Origin: Agrobacterium tumefaciens
GTDB taxonomy: Bacteria; Pseudomonadota; Alphaproteobacteria; Rhizobiales; Rhizobiaceae
Length of the DNA stretch: 64,000 bases
NCBI RefSeq assembly: GCF_000834635.1
Contig: NZ_JXQV01000009.1
Span: forward strand, 558,001 to 622,000
Direction of reading: 5' to 3'
The position numbers and the translations under genes were made by a program. Positions 9,057 to 17,999 of this stretch are shown here, in pieces (the first letter of the stretch is position 1; every line of letters begins with the position of its first letter). The notes under the pieces are model-generated. The model saw only the letters and a list, made by a program, of their open reading frames with translations, searched no databases and had not been told where the DNA came from.

Positions 9057-9725
9057 TCAGTTTTTGCGGTTGCGCTTGTCGAAGCTGCGGGCCAGCGCAT
9101 CACCGGCGCTTTGCACGATCTGGACAAGCACGATGAGGACGACGACCACCGCCAGCATCACATCCGGCATGAAGCGCTGGTAACCGTAGCGAATGCCAAG
9201 ATCACCCAGCCCGCCACCGCCGACAGCGCCAACCATCGCAGAGTAGCCGATGAGGCTGACCAGCGTCAGTGTGAGCGCCAGAGTGATGCCGGGCTTGGCT
9301 TCCGCCAGCAGAACCTTGGTCACGATCTGCAACGGTGTCGCGCCCATGGCACGCGCCGCTTCAATCAGCCCCTTGTCCACCTCACGAATGGCTGCCTCCA
9401 CAAGGCGAGCCACGAAAGGAATGGTTGCAACCGTGAGTGGCACAATGGCCGCAGAGGTGCCGATGGAGGTTCCGGCCACAAACCGTGTGAACGGGATGAT
9501 GGCCACAACGAGAATGATGAAGGGCGTGGAGCGGGCAGCGTTGACGATGAGGCCGATGACGCGGTTGATCATTGGCGCCTCAAACAGCTCACCCTTGCCA
9601 CTGGTGGCGAGGAAAATGCCGATCGGCACGCCAAACAGCGACCCGACCAGACCTGAAACGGCCACCATGTGCAGGGTCTGAAGCAGGCCTTTCAGCAAAA
9701 CAGTAAACAGCATATCAGGCGACAT
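9057..9725 (-). CDS. metI: methionine ABC transporter, permease
   Basis: A 222-residue permease with about five membrane helices and the EAA-type loop [25 protein letters not shown] that docks the ATPase. Length is as in E. coli MetI (217). Its start overlaps the metN stop by 11 bp, so the two are translationally coupled. Confidence 0.93.
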   Translation of the reverse strand: MSPDMLFTVLLKGLLQTLHMVAVSGLVGSLFGVPIGIFLATSGKGELFEAPMINRVIGLIVNAARSTPFIILVVAIIPFTRFVAGTSIGTSAAIVPLTVATIPFVARLVEAAIREVDKGLIEAARAMGATPLQIVTKVLLAEAKPGITLALTLTLVSLIGYSAMVGAVGGGGLGDLGIRYGYQRFMPDVMLAVVVVLIVLVQIVQSAGDALARSFDKRNRKN

Positions 9726-10815
9726 AGCCGAGCACCTCCGTTGTCAGGCCGGTATCGGCATAGAAATGTTGCGCGCGGGCCGTGACCTCTGGCGTTGCCG
9801 GATAGGAAACGACAAGCGAGCCGAAGGGCTGGCCGGAAATCTCCTCGATGGTGCCCGCCAGAATGTTGACGTCTGGACCGATCTCGGCCACCAGCCGCGC
9901 AGTGAGCGGCTTGAACGCCGTATCCCCGAAGAAGACAAGCCGCACCAGTACGCGGTCACCGGGCGCGGCTTGGGGCTTCAATCCGGAGGTCACCCAATGG
10001 GGCAGCTTGACACCGACGGCAGATGACAGAAGGCTGCGGGTCGTTTCATGGCGCGGTGCCGTAAAGATGTCGAATGTGGTGCCCTGCTCGACAATCAGGC
10101 CCTTATCGATGACGGCCACCTGAGAGGCGATGGTTTTGACCACTTCCATCTCATGGGTGATGAGAAGAACGGTGAGGCCAAGCTCGGCATTGATCTTCTT
10201 CAGAAGTTCCAGAATGGATTGCGTGGTTTCCGGGTCGAGCGCCGATGTGGCTTCATCAGACAGAAGAAGCTTCGGCTCCGTGGCCAGCGCACGGGCAATG
10301 CCGACGCGCTGCTTCTGCCCACCGGACAGTTCCGCCGGATAGCGGCTGGACTTATCACCCAAACCAACCAGATCGAGAAGCGGCGCGACCTTTTTGCGGA
10401 TATCGGCCTTGGACATGCCCGCAATTTCCAGCGGCAGGGCCACATTGTCGTAAGCGGTGCGCGAGGAAAGCAGATTGAAGTGCTGGAAGATCATGCCGAC
10501 CGAGCGGCGAAGCGTGCGAAGGCCCGCCTCATCCAGCCCACCAACATCGATACCATCAACGGCAACAGTGCCGGAACTAGGAAGCTCCAGGCCGTTGACC
10601 AGACGAATGAGGGTAGACTTGCCGGCACCGGAACGGCCGATAATGCCGGAGATAGAACCCCTCGGCACGACATAATCCACGCCTGCGAGCGCTGTGAAAG
10701 ACGTGTTGCTTTGAGGGTCGCCGAAGGTCTTGGTGACCTGCTCGAACACGACCATGGGTCGATCAGTCGCTTGATCGGCGGAAGCGGGGCTGGCCGCGGA
10801 ATTGTCTCGTGTCAT
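9715..10815 (-). CDS. metN: methionine ABC transporter, ATP-binding protein
   Basis: A 366-residue ATPase. Walker A is GRSGAGKST, the signature [15 protein letters not shown], and the Walker B region [12 protein letters not shown]. The C-terminal 80 residues match the NIL/ACT regulatory domain, where methionine binds and inhibits transport in E. coli MetN. The frame opens at a TTG (10830), but I choose the ATG at 10815 because AAGAG lies 6 nt upstream. The leader holds several hairpins (see 10854-10989). Confidence 0.92.
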   Translation of the reverse strand: MTRDNSAASPASADQATDRPMVVFEQVTKTFGDPQSNTSFTALAGVDYVVPRGSISGIIGRSGAGKSTLIRLVNGLELPSSGTVAVDGIDVGGLDEAGLRTLRRSVGMIFQHFNLLSSRTAYDNVALPLEIAGMSKADIRKKVAPLLDLVGLGDKSSRYPAELSGGQKQRVGIARALATEPKLLLSDEATSALDPETTQSILELLKKINAELGLTVLLITHEMEVVKTIASQVAVIDKGLIVEQGTTFDIFTAPRHETTRSLLSSAVGVKLPHWVTSGLKPQAAPGDRVLVRLVFFGDTAFKPLTARLVAEIGPDVNILAGTIEEISGQPFGSLVVSYPATPEVTARAQHFYADTGLTTEVLGYVA

Positions 10816-10853
10816 AAAATGCTCTTGCAATGGAAACCGTCATGTTGAACCCG

Positions 10854-10989
10854 GCGGTCTTGGAAAACCGCTTCTCATGCTGCTTAGCAGCACATTCGAC
10901 CAGGTAAGACGTTCCTGAGCATCAATTCAGACTTCCTTGATAAAGCCGGGATCGGCTGTGTGTATCGCAAACATGCCTGTCTGCGATAC
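10854..10989 (-). promoter_or_regulatory. metN leader with inverted repeats
   Basis: Three structures precede metN. (1) A 28-nt inverted repeat at 10962-10989 with 8-bp perfect arms GTATCGCA / TGCGATAC. (2) A 15-nt palindrome at 10878-10892 (TGCTGCT-T-AGCAGCA). (3) In the transcript, a 7-bp hairpin at 10871-10854 (GCGGTTT-TCCA-AGACCGC). The AGACCG arm of (3) can also pair, with one G-U wobble, to CGGTTT closer to the start codon. I do not recognise a known SAM riboswitch class. Operator or attenuator function is inference. Confidence 0.4.
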
Positions 10990-11060
10990 GATTTTATAGG
11001 TATGATTTTTCAATTATGCGAGAGAGATAGAAAAATCGACCAAACACGCCTTATGAGCGA

Positions 11061-11693
11061 TTACTTGACCTCGGTCACGAACTCTTCGAGCGGGCGGCGG
11101 ACCTTCTTGAGGTTGACCAGCCAGTCGCCTTCTTCCTTGCGGTAGCCGAGAGGAAGGATCACTGCAGAGCGCAGGCCCTTTTCGCGAAGGCCGAGAATTT
11201 CATCCAGCTTGGCAGGGTCGAAACCTTCCATCGGCGTGGAGTCCACACCTTCGAAAGCAGCCTGCGCCATGGCGGTGCCAAAAGCAATATAGGCCTGACG
11301 GGCGGCGTGCTGGAAATTCACCTCCGCATCCCGCTGCGGGTAGGAGTCCAGCAGGGACTGACGGTACTTTTCCCAGCCTTCATTCTTGAAGCCACGCACG
11401 TCGTTGGTGAGATCGAACATGTGGTTGATGCGGTCTGCGGTGTAATTATCCCACGCAGCAAACACCAGCAAATGCGAACCTTCGGTGATCTGCGCCTGGT
11501 TCCAGGAAATGGCCTGGATCTTGGCGCGCGTTTCAGGATTGGTCACAACGATGATTTCAAAAGGCTGCAGGCCGCTCGATGTCGGCGCAAGGCGAGCCGC
11601 CTCAATAATACGGTCCACCTTGTCCTGCGAGACAGACTTGGAAGGATCCATTTTCTTCGTGGCATAACGCCAGTTCAATTTCTCAATCAGCAC
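11061..11693 (-). CDS. NAD(P)H-dependent nitroreductase-family flavoprotein
   Basis: A 210-residue protein of the NfsB-like nitroreductase family, which binds FMN and reduces nitroaromatics or quinones. N-terminal signature: LNWRYATKKMDP, followed by EAARLAPTSSGLQPFEIIVV, which contacts FMN. The tail (EKGLRSAVILPLGYR) is also family-typical. The frame extends to an ATG at 11786, but I choose GTG at 11693, because AAAGGAG sits 6 nt before it and homologues start there. The physiological substrate is unknown. Confidence 0.88.
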   Translation of the reverse strand: MLIEKLNWRYATKKMDPSKSVSQDKVDRIIEAARLAPTSSGLQPFEIIVVTNPETRAKIQAISWNQAQITEGSHLLVFAAWDNYTADRINHMFDLTNDVRGFKNEGWEKYRQSLLDSYPQRDAEVNFQHAARQAYIAFGTAMAQAAFEGVDSTPMEGFDPAKLDEILGLREKGLRSAVILPLGYRKEEGDWLVNLKKVRRPLEEFVTEVK

Positions 11694-12208
11694 AATATTC
11701 TCCTTTGGGCGCGCCCTTGCAAAAACATCTATGAGATAGGTGATATTGCAGCGCACACAAGACGGCAGCACCAACAAAACATGCAAAATCCACTCCGGCC
11801 CGCTTCATGAAAAAAGCGAACCGGAGGGATCAGGAATGCCCGGCAAATGCTGTTGGCATTGGCAGGTATGGTTAAGGTCTTGGCATTTGCCGGACCCATT
11901 GCATCAGTATTTCGCAATATCTATCAGAACGCCCGGTCTCTTGCCCGGCCAATGGCAAAAGGTGGGTTCCAGAAACGGCCCTCTTTGCAAGAGCTGCCGC
12001 TTGTCGATACCGGCATTTGAAGCGCGGGAGCGCCGCGCGTTGCGCCCCTTTGCTTTGAATGCAGGGGGATTATGCGGGTGTGGAATTGGCCATTGAGAAA
12101 AAATAAAGTTATTTTTCGTCGTGTTCGCAGCGTCGATTGAAAAAGATCGTAGAGCCTGTCGATGCACCGAGCGGCAACATACCCACAGACATCCTAGCCA
12201 CACACCGC

Positions 12209-12292
12209 CGTCATCCGCGGGCTTGTCCCGAGGATCTAACCACGTTTGATGTTGGGGTTCGTTAGATCCTCGGGACAAGCCCGAGGATGACG
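12209..12292. repeat. nested intergenic palindrome, copy 2 (RIME-like)
   Basis: Two 32-bp arms (12209-12240 and 12261-12292) are reverse complements with one mismatch, around a 20-nt centre that matches copy 1 (5745-5764) at 17 of 20 positions. Where copy 1 has CTTGA/TCAAG in the arms, this copy has CTTGT/ACAAG, so the change is compensated across the long stem. Confidence 0.9.
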
Positions 12293-12314
12293 AAAGAGGG
12301 GATGAGCACTAGTG

Positions 12315-12344
12315 GGTTTTGCGCCGCCTCAGCGGCGCAAAACC
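12315..12344 (-). terminator. hairpin after xylA
   Basis: A perfect 13-bp stem (GGTTTTGCGCCGC / GCGGCGCAAAACC) with a CTCA loop, partly extended by AGTGG / CCCACT outside. It lies 25 bp past the xylA stop. No T tract follows, so it may end transcription with help or protect the mRNA 3' end. Confidence 0.6.
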
Positions 12345-12368
12345 GTTCCCACTCTTGCTGGAATTGCA

Positions 12369-13679
12369 TCAAACGTAGCGGTTGACGACGTTTTCGAGAT
12401 ATTCCTGACGACCTGACTTTGGCTCAGGGTTGATGTTATCGCGCTCGACCATGGCGGCGATCTCGTCCAGCTTCAACTCGCCGCGCAGCAGCTTCTGGGC
12501 GTCGGCCGAATCCCACTTGGCGTAGCGATCTGCGAGCGGCTGCGACAGGGCCTTGTCTTCGATCATCTTGGCCGCAGCCTTCAGACCACGGGCGCAGCAA
12601 TCCATGCCGCCGATGTGACCGATCAAGAGATCAGCTGGGTCGAGCGACTGACGGCGCAGCTTCGAATCGAAGTTGGTACCGCCATTCTTGAAGCCGCCGC
12701 CGGCCAGTACGTGGTAATAGGCCAGCGCCATTTCCGGCACGTTATTCGGGAACTGGTCGGTATCCCAGCCGGACTGGTAATCGTTGCGGTTCATGTCGAT
12801 GGAGCCGAAAATGCCGAAGGCATTGGCCATGGCCAGCTCATGCTCGAAAGAGTGACCGGCGAGAATGGCGTGGCCCTGCTCGATATTGACCTTCACTTCC
12901 TTGTCCAGACCATGCTTCTGCAGGAAGGCATAGACGGTGGCGACGTCGTAATCATACTGGTGCTTGGTGGGTTCCTGAGGCTTTGGCTCGATCAGGATCG
13001 TGCCTTCAAAACCGATCTTGTACTTGTATTCCACCACCAGATTGAGGAAGCGGCCAAGCTGGTCCAGCTCACGCTTCACATCCGTGTTGAGCAGGGTTTC
13101 ATAGCCTTCACGGCCGCCCCAGAGCACATAGTTCGCGCCGCCCAGCGTCTTGGTCGCATCCATGCAGGTTTTGACCGTTGCTGCCGAATAGGCAAAGACG
13201 TCAGGGTCTGGATTGGTGGCAGCGCCCGACATGAAGCGGCGGTTGGAAAACAGGTTGGCGGTGCCCCACAAAAGCTTGACGCCGGTATCGGCCTGCTTCT
13301 GGCCGAAATAATCGACGATCTCGTTGAGGTTCTTCGTGTTTTCCGCAAAGGTCTTGCCTTCTGGGCGCACGTCGGCGTCGTGGAAGCAATAGAAGGGCGA
13401 ACCGAGCAGCGAGAAGAATTCGAAAGCGACATCGGCCTTCAGCTTGGCAGACTGCATCGTCTCGTCAAACCATGGACGCTCGAATGTCTGGCCACCGAAG
13501 GGGTCACCGCCCGGCCATGTGAATGTGTGCCAATAGGCAACCGCAAACCGCAGATGATCTTCCATGCGCTTGCCGCCGACGACTTCATCGGGGTTGTAAT
13601 GACGGAAGGCCAGCGGATTGGTGCTGTCAGGGCCTTCATATTTGATTTTCTGGATGTCTCCGAAAAAGCCGGTGCTCAT
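12369..13679 (-). CDS. xylA: xylose isomerase
   Basis: A 436-residue class II xylose isomerase that converts D-xylose to D-xylulose with two divalent metals. Metal and active-site segments visible: [12 protein letters not shown] (catalytic His), [32 protein letters not shown] and [18 protein letters not shown]. Length matches E. coli XylA (440). GGGAGAG precedes the ATG. It is last in the lacI-xylB-xylA transcription unit, 69 bp after xylB. Confidence 0.97.
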   Translation of the reverse strand: MSTGFFGDIQKIKYEGPDSTNPLAFRHYNPDEVVGGKRMEDHLRFAVAYWHTFTWPGGDPFGGQTFERPWFDETMQSAKLKADVAFEFFSLLGSPFYCFHDADVRPEGKTFAENTKNLNEIVDYFGQKQADTGVKLLWGTANLFSNRRFMSGAATNPDPDVFAYSAATVKTCMDATKTLGGANYVLWGGREGYETLLNTDVKRELDQLGRFLNLVVEYKYKIGFEGTILIEPKPQEPTKHQYDYDVATVYAFLQKHGLDKEVKVNIEQGHAILAGHSFEHELAMANAFGIFGSIDMNRNDYQSGWDTDQFPNNVPEMALAYYHVLAGGGFKNGGTNFDSKLRRQSLDPADLLIGHIGGMDCCARGLKAAAKMIEDKALSQPLADRYAKWDSADAQKLLRGELKLDEIAAMVERDNINPEPKSGRQEYLENVVNRYV

Positions 13680-13748
13680 GTGAGGTTCTCTCCCTTTGTG
13701 TGGATGGTGGTGTTCGTCGCCAATGGCCGGGTTTCCCCGCCCCTGCTG

Positions 13749-15203
13749 TTAATGCGACAAGCCTTTGATGGCTGGATAAAGCGCCCGGTAACGCCCGTAA
13801 GCGTCCTCATAGGCCTCAGCCAGCGCCGCGACCGGCTCAATGGTTTCTTCCGTGTCTGGCTGGGTGCAGACCGTGACAGGATCGGCTCCAGTGGCTGCAA
13901 TCAGGCCGAGGCGGGCGGCACCGAAGGCTGCGCCGAAATCGCCTTCTGCTGGGATATCCACGGAGACGCCGAGTGACGTGGCGATGGAGGCCAGCCAGAA
14001 GCGGGAGCGAGAGCCGCCGCCGATGGCGGTGACGCGCGAGATTGAGGTACCTGCGGATTTCAGCGCTTCGAGATTATCGCGGATGGCGAAGGTCACGCCT
14101 TCAAGAACCGCCTGCGTCAGCGCCTTACGGTCACTTTCATGGGACAGACCGATGAAGGAGCCACGAATGGCGGCGTCATTGTGAGGTGTGCGCTCGCCGG
14201 AGAGGTAGGGCGCGAAGGTGACGCCGGTTGGGGCTTTGAGCGCATCACCCAGTTCCTGCGTGAGATCGGCAGGCGACTTGCCTGCAATGCCAGAATACCA
14301 GTTCAGCGCGTCGGTGGCAGACAGAATGACGCCCATCTGGTGCCATGTATCAGGCAGCGCGTGGCAGAAGGCATGAACCGCGCTTTCCGGCTTTGGCAGA
14401 TAGGAGGCATTGGCCGCAAACAACACGCCGGACGTGCCGAGCGAAACGAAAGCATGACCTTCGGACACCGTGCCCATGCCGCAGGCGGACGCCGCATTAT
14501 CACCGGCACCACCGGCGATGACGACACGACCTGACATGCCCCAGGCGGAGGCAAGCGTGTTGCGCAGCGTTCCCGCCTCATCCGTGCCTTCCACCAGCGA
14601 CGGCATATGGTCTTCCGTCAGGCCGGTGGCTTCGAGCAACTCAGGCGACCACTTGCGCGCGCCAGTATCCAGCCATGAGGTGCCAGCCGAGTCAGACATT
14701 TCGGAAATATATTCACCCGTCAGCCACAGCCGCAGATAATCCTTGGGCAGCAGAACCTTGGCGACCGTGGCAAAGATTTCAGGCTCGTTATTGGCGACCC
14801 AGGCGAGCTTCGGCGCGGTAAAGCCGGGGAACACGATGTTGCCGGTGATCTGGCGAAAACGCGGATCGGCATCCAGCTTTGCGGCCTCGGCGTGGGAGCG
14901 GGTGTCGTTCCACAGGATGCAGGGGCGAAGCACATCGCCCGCCGAATTGACCAGCGTTGCGCCGTGCATATGGCCTGACAATCCGATGCCTTTGACCGCC
15001 GACAATTCCTTGGGGAATTTGGCTTTCAGCCCGGAAATCGCCGTTTCCGTTGCCTTGATCCAATGGGCCGGGTCCTGTTCCGACCAGCCATGGTGCAGGC
15101 GAGACACGTCAAGCGCGCCATTGGCCGAACCGATGACGGTCTGATCGCCATCGATCAGCAGCGCCTTGACGCCAGATGTTCCCAAATCGAGACCGAGATA
15201 CAT
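13749..15203 (-). CDS. xylB: xylulokinase
   Basis: A 484-residue FGGY kinase that phosphorylates D-xylulose to xylulose 5-phosphate. N-terminal phosphate-binding loop: MYLGLDLGTSGVKALLID. Substrate loop: GLSGHMHGATLV, with the M-H-G triad typical of xylulokinases. The late FGGY signature region includes ALKAPTGVTFAPYLSGERTP and AIGGGSRSRFWLAS. The frame runs 32 codons further up, but GGAGG lies 4 nt before the ATG at 15203. It sits between lacI and xylA. Confidence 0.95.
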   Translation of the reverse strand: MYLGLDLGTSGVKALLIDGDQTVIGSANGALDVSRLHHGWSEQDPAHWIKATETAISGLKAKFPKELSAVKGIGLSGHMHGATLVNSAGDVLRPCILWNDTRSHAEAAKLDADPRFRQITGNIVFPGFTAPKLAWVANNEPEIFATVAKVLLPKDYLRLWLTGEYISEMSDSAGTSWLDTGARKWSPELLEATGLTEDHMPSLVEGTDEAGTLRNTLASAWGMSGRVVIAGGAGDNAASACGMGTVSEGHAFVSLGTSGVLFAANASYLPKPESAVHAFCHALPDTWHQMGVILSATDALNWYSGIAGKSPADLTQELGDALKAPTGVTFAPYLSGERTPHNDAAIRGSFIGLSHESDRKALTQAVLEGVTFAIRDNLEALKSAGTSISRVTAIGGGSRSRFWLASIATSLGVSVDIPAEGDFGAAFGAARLGLIAATGADPVTVCTQPDTEETIEPVAALAEAYEDAYGRYRALYPAIKGLSH

Positions 15204-15228
15204 GTTTCCTCCAGTGCTTAAGTCAGTG

Positions 15229-16254
15229 TCAGGGGAGATTATCCCGCAAGAATATGTCGATACGAATGCGTTCCTGTGCGTCGATGACCGCAAGCCCATC
15301 GGCGCGTGCTTTCAGCACGCGAATGGCGCTGCGCACCTCGTGGCCCGCATCCTGGTTCAGCACCGCATCCAGCACGCCTTCTGCCAGCGCATTGGAGGTG
15401 TTTTCGGTCAGCTCATGGGCAATGACGCACGGCGACGTTTGCTGGCGCGATGATTTAAGCGCCTTGATGAGCCCGCGATTGCCAGCGCCCAGACTGTAAA
15501 GGCCTAGAAGATCGGGATTTTCCTCAAGGCATTGCGCGACCAGATGTTCCACCGTTTCAGGATCATCGCGCCCTTCCAGAACCGGCAGGAGCCGCAGATC
15601 GGGAAACTCAGTCGCCATGACGGACTGGAAACCGGCCAACCGCTCCCGGTGGTCCTTGACCAGCATGGAGCCAGCGAGAACCGCGACATCCCCACCCTTT
15701 TCCGGCAGAAAACGACCCATGAGGCTGGCCGCTGTGCGCCCTGCGGCAACATTGTCCACACCGGCAAAATGATCGCGGCGCGACCCGGTGATATCGGAAA
15801 CCAGCGTCACGGCGGCAATGCCGCTCTCGGTCAGCCGGTCCACCGCTTCCACCACATCCTGCGCATCAATCGCGACGAAGGCAACGCCGGAAGGTTTTTC
15901 CAGCCGCGCCACATCCAGGGCCTGCGCCAAAGCTGCGGCATCGAAGGGCGGCACCTCAATGATGCGGATGGAGGTGCGCTCGGTGTAGGACCGCGACGCC
16001 GCGAGACGGACTTCGGCACGCAGGCCCGCCATGAAGGAATTGTCATTGTTGGGCAGGATGAAAACCAGCGCGTAGCTGCGGCCCTTGGCCAGATTGGCGG
16101 CGGCCATATCACGCACATAACCGAGTTCCAGAATAGCCGCCTCGACCTTGGCACGGGTAACGGCATGCACGCCCGGACGCAGGTTGATGACCCGGTCAAC
16201 GGTGGCAAGGCTGACGCCCGCTTTCGACGCGATATCGTGAACTGTCGGCTTCAT
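15229..16254 (-). CDS. LacI-family regulator, probable xylose operon repressor
   Basis: A 341-residue protein. HTH at residues 4-24 (VHDIASKAGVSLATVDRVIN), then a periplasmic-binding-protein-like sugar domain. The start at 16254 is supported by GGGAG 6 nt upstream; the longer frame to 16515 would overlap the next gene. It is first in the unit with xylB (25 bp gap) and xylA, so control of xylose use is a reasonable inference. Two CG-centred operator-like sites lie 34-70 bp upstream of its start (16288-16324), suggesting autoregulation. The effector is not readable from sequence. Confidence 0.88.
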   Translation of the reverse strand: MKPTVHDIASKAGVSLATVDRVINLRPGVHAVTRAKVEAAILELGYVRDMAAANLAKGRSYALVFILPNNDNSFMAGLRAEVRLAASRSYTERTSIRIIEVPPFDAAALAQALDVARLEKPSGVAFVAIDAQDVVEAVDRLTESGIAAVTLVSDITGSRRDHFAGVDNVAAGRTAASLMGRFLPEKGGDVAVLAGSMLVKDHRERLAGFQSVMATEFPDLRLLPVLEGRDDPETVEHLVAQCLEENPDLLGLYSLGAGNRGLIKALKSSRQQTSPCVIAHELTENTSNALAEGVLDAVLNQDAGHEVRSAIRVLKARADGLAVIDAQERIRIDIFLRDNLP

Positions 16255-16287
16255 GTTTTCTCCCGGCCGCATGCTTAAAGGAGTTTT

Positions 16288-16324
16288 TGAGGTACGTAAA
16301 TCAGAAAATGATGTACGTACCTCA
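16288..16324. promoter_or_regulatory. tandem LacI-type operator upstream of lacI-xylBA
   Basis: TGAGGTACGTA (16288-16298) and its exact reverse complement TACGTACCTCA (16314-16324) are separated by 15 bp. Each half also centres on a CG inside near-palindromic GTACGTAM, the pattern of LacI-family sites. The two CG centres are 21 bp apart, two helical turns. No other copy was noticed before xylB or xylA. Confidence 0.7.
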
Positions 16325-16341
16325 GATTCATCCATCAAAAC

Positions 16342-16371
16342 AAAAGGGCCGTCATTTCTGACGACCCTTTT
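16342..16371 (-). terminator. rho-independent terminator after emrB
   Basis: AAAAGGG-C-CGTCA / TGACG-A-CCCTTTT hairpin with a TTTC loop, followed on the minus strand by TTTTGTTTT-type sequence, 24 bp past the emrB stop. Confidence 0.88.
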
Positions 16372-16394
16372 GCGCTGCGGTGGATAGGTAAAAA

Positions 16395-17978
16395 TCAGTG
16401 GGCGGCGTCTGGTGGGGGCGCGGCTTTTGGCTTCTTGATGAGAAGCGTCAGTAAAATCAGCGTGCTGAACAACACCGTGAGCGCCAGGAAGACATCGGCA
16501 AAAGCCTGCAGCCATGCCTGCTGCGAGACGACACCGACGAGTTTCTTGATGGCGACCGAGGAGCCATCAAGGCCGAAGGAATTGTAATTGGCGCCGACAT
16601 TATCAAGCCATTCAAGCGCTGCCGGATTGCCGAAATTCACATGTTCAGCGATGCGGAAATAGTGATCGTCGGTGCGCTGGCTGAGCAGCGTGTTGATGAT
16701 GGCAAGGCCAACGGCGCCGCCGAGGTTACGGGTGAGGTTGAAGAGGCCGGATGCGTTCTTCATGCGCGCAGGCGGCAGCGTGCCAAGCGCGATGTTGTTG
16801 ATAGGGACCATGCACATCATCAGCCCGAAGCCGCGGAGGATCTGCGGGACGAGCAGCTCGTAGAAATCCCAGTCTGCGGTGACGGATGTCATGATCCACG
16901 TGCCGAGCGCAAAACTTGAGAAACCGACGGCCATCATGAAACGCGGATCGAGCTTGACGGACAGCTTGCCGGCAATGGGCGCGGTGATGAACATGGCAAG
17001 GCCCGAGACGAACATCGTCTCGCCGATCATCAGAGCATCATAGCCGCGCACGCGCCCCAGATAGAGCGGATACATATAGGTCAGCCCGTAAAGACCGATG
17101 CCCATGACGAAGGAAAACAGCGAGCCGATAGAGAAGTTTCGGTCCCCGAAGGCTTTGAGGTCCACCACCGGAAAATCGACATTGAACGCGCGCCAGAAGA
17201 ACACGACGCCGCCAATGGTCATGGCGAGTGCGCCAATGACGATGTGGCTATCGTTAAACCAGTCGTTATTGTTGCCCTCTTCCAACACATATTCCATGGA
17301 GCCAAGGAACACGCCCATGGACAGAAGACCCCACCAGTCGAACTTCTTCCACAGGGAGCGTTCGGGCTTGTCGAAATCGATGAAGTTCCAGGTGACCAGC
17401 GTGACGATGATGCCGGGAATGATGTTGACGAGGAACAGCCAGTGCCAGGAAAAGGCATTGGACAGATAGCCGCCGACCGTGGGGCCGATGGTGGGCGCAA
17501 GCGTGGCCACGAGGCCGATGATGGGCGACACCACCGACCGCTTGGAGGGCGGGAAGATGGTGAAGGCGGCGGCAAAAACGGATGGGATCATGCCGCCGCC
17601 TATGAAGCCCTGTATGGCGCGATAGACGATCATCTGGTCGATGTTCGTTGCGGTCGCACACAGGGCACTGGAAATGGTGAAGCCGGCCGCGCAGGTGGCA
17701 AACAGCACCCGGGTCGACAGAATTCGCGCAAGCGTTCCAGACAGCGGAATCATGATGACTTCCGCAATCAGATAGGAGGTCTGGACCCAGGCGATTTCAT
17801 CCGAACCGGCACCGAGACCCGCCTGAATTTCAGCCAGCGACGCCGATACGATCTGAATATCGAGGATCGACATGAACATGCCGAAGACCATCGCGAAAAA
17901 GGCGATGAGGCGTCTGCGATCCATCGGCGGATCGATTGCAGGCGCATTTGTGCCCGCCATACCAGCTGTTGCCGCCAT
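16395..17978 (-). CDS. emrB: EmrB/QacA-type DHA2 multidrug efflux transporter
   Basis: A 527-residue protein with about 14 predicted membrane helices, the hallmark of DHA2 MFS drug/proton antiporters. MFGMFMSILDIQIVSASLAEI in helix 1, GSDEIAWVQTSYLIAEVIMIPLSG in helix 2, and the antiporter motif C region (GLVATLAPTIGPTVGGYL) are family marks. It pairs with the upstream membrane-fusion protein EmrA (21 bp gap) to move toxic compounds across the envelope. Control is probably by the divergent TetR protein. In S. meliloti the corresponding emrAB are induced by flavonoids. Confidence 0.93.
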   Translation of the reverse strand: MAATAGMAGTNAPAIDPPMDRRRLIAFFAMVFGMFMSILDIQIVSASLAEIQAGLGAGSDEIAWVQTSYLIAEVIMIPLSGTLARILSTRVLFATCAAGFTISSALCATATNIDQMIVYRAIQGFIGGGMIPSVFAAAFTIFPPSKRSVVSPIIGLVATLAPTIGPTVGGYLSNAFSWHWLFLVNIIPGIIVTLVTWNFIDFDKPERSLWKKFDWWGLLSMGVFLGSMEYVLEEGNNNDWFNDSHIVIGALAMTIGGVVFFWRAFNVDFPVVDLKAFGDRNFSIGSLFSFVMGIGLYGLTYMYPLYLGRVRGYDALMIGETMFVSGLAMFITAPIAGKLSVKLDPRFMMAVGFSSFALGTWIMTSVTADWDFYELLVPQILRGFGLMMCMVPINNIALGTLPPARMKNASGLFNLTRNLGGAVGLAIINTLLSQRTDDHYFRIAEHVNFGNPAALEWLDNVGANYNSFGLDGSSVAIKKLVGVVSQQAWLQAFADVFLALTVLFSTLILLTLLIKKPKAAPPPDAAH

Positions 17979-17999
17979 GATCGTGATCCTTATCGAAGA

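Larger units (their letters stand above)
11694..12368. other. 675-bp region without a convincing gene
   Basis: Open frames here run through the palindrome or lack codon logic. Contents seen: an inverted repeat CCGGCAAATGC (11840-11850) / GCATTTGCCGG (11883-11893), the second nested palindrome (12209-12292), and a strong hairpin past xylA (12315-12344). The AT-rich stretch at 12095-12120 could be part of a promoter. I see no conserved RNA. Confidence 0.6.

Noticed and set aside
10815..10960. SAM-II or other known SAM riboswitch before metN
   Set aside because: Hairpins exist, but I could not find the conserved core of SAM-II or the multi-helix SAM-I layout. Reported only as an unassigned leader.
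11904..12278. 124-codon minus-strand frame in the gene-poor stretch
   Set aside because: Its N-terminal part (LDPRDKPADDGG) is simply the translated palindrome, a common false call at these repeats. No SD or family.
13749..16254. lacI and xylB as part of a transporter operon
   Set aside because: No xylose ABC transporter gene is present on either side; the unit is lacI-xylB-xylA only.
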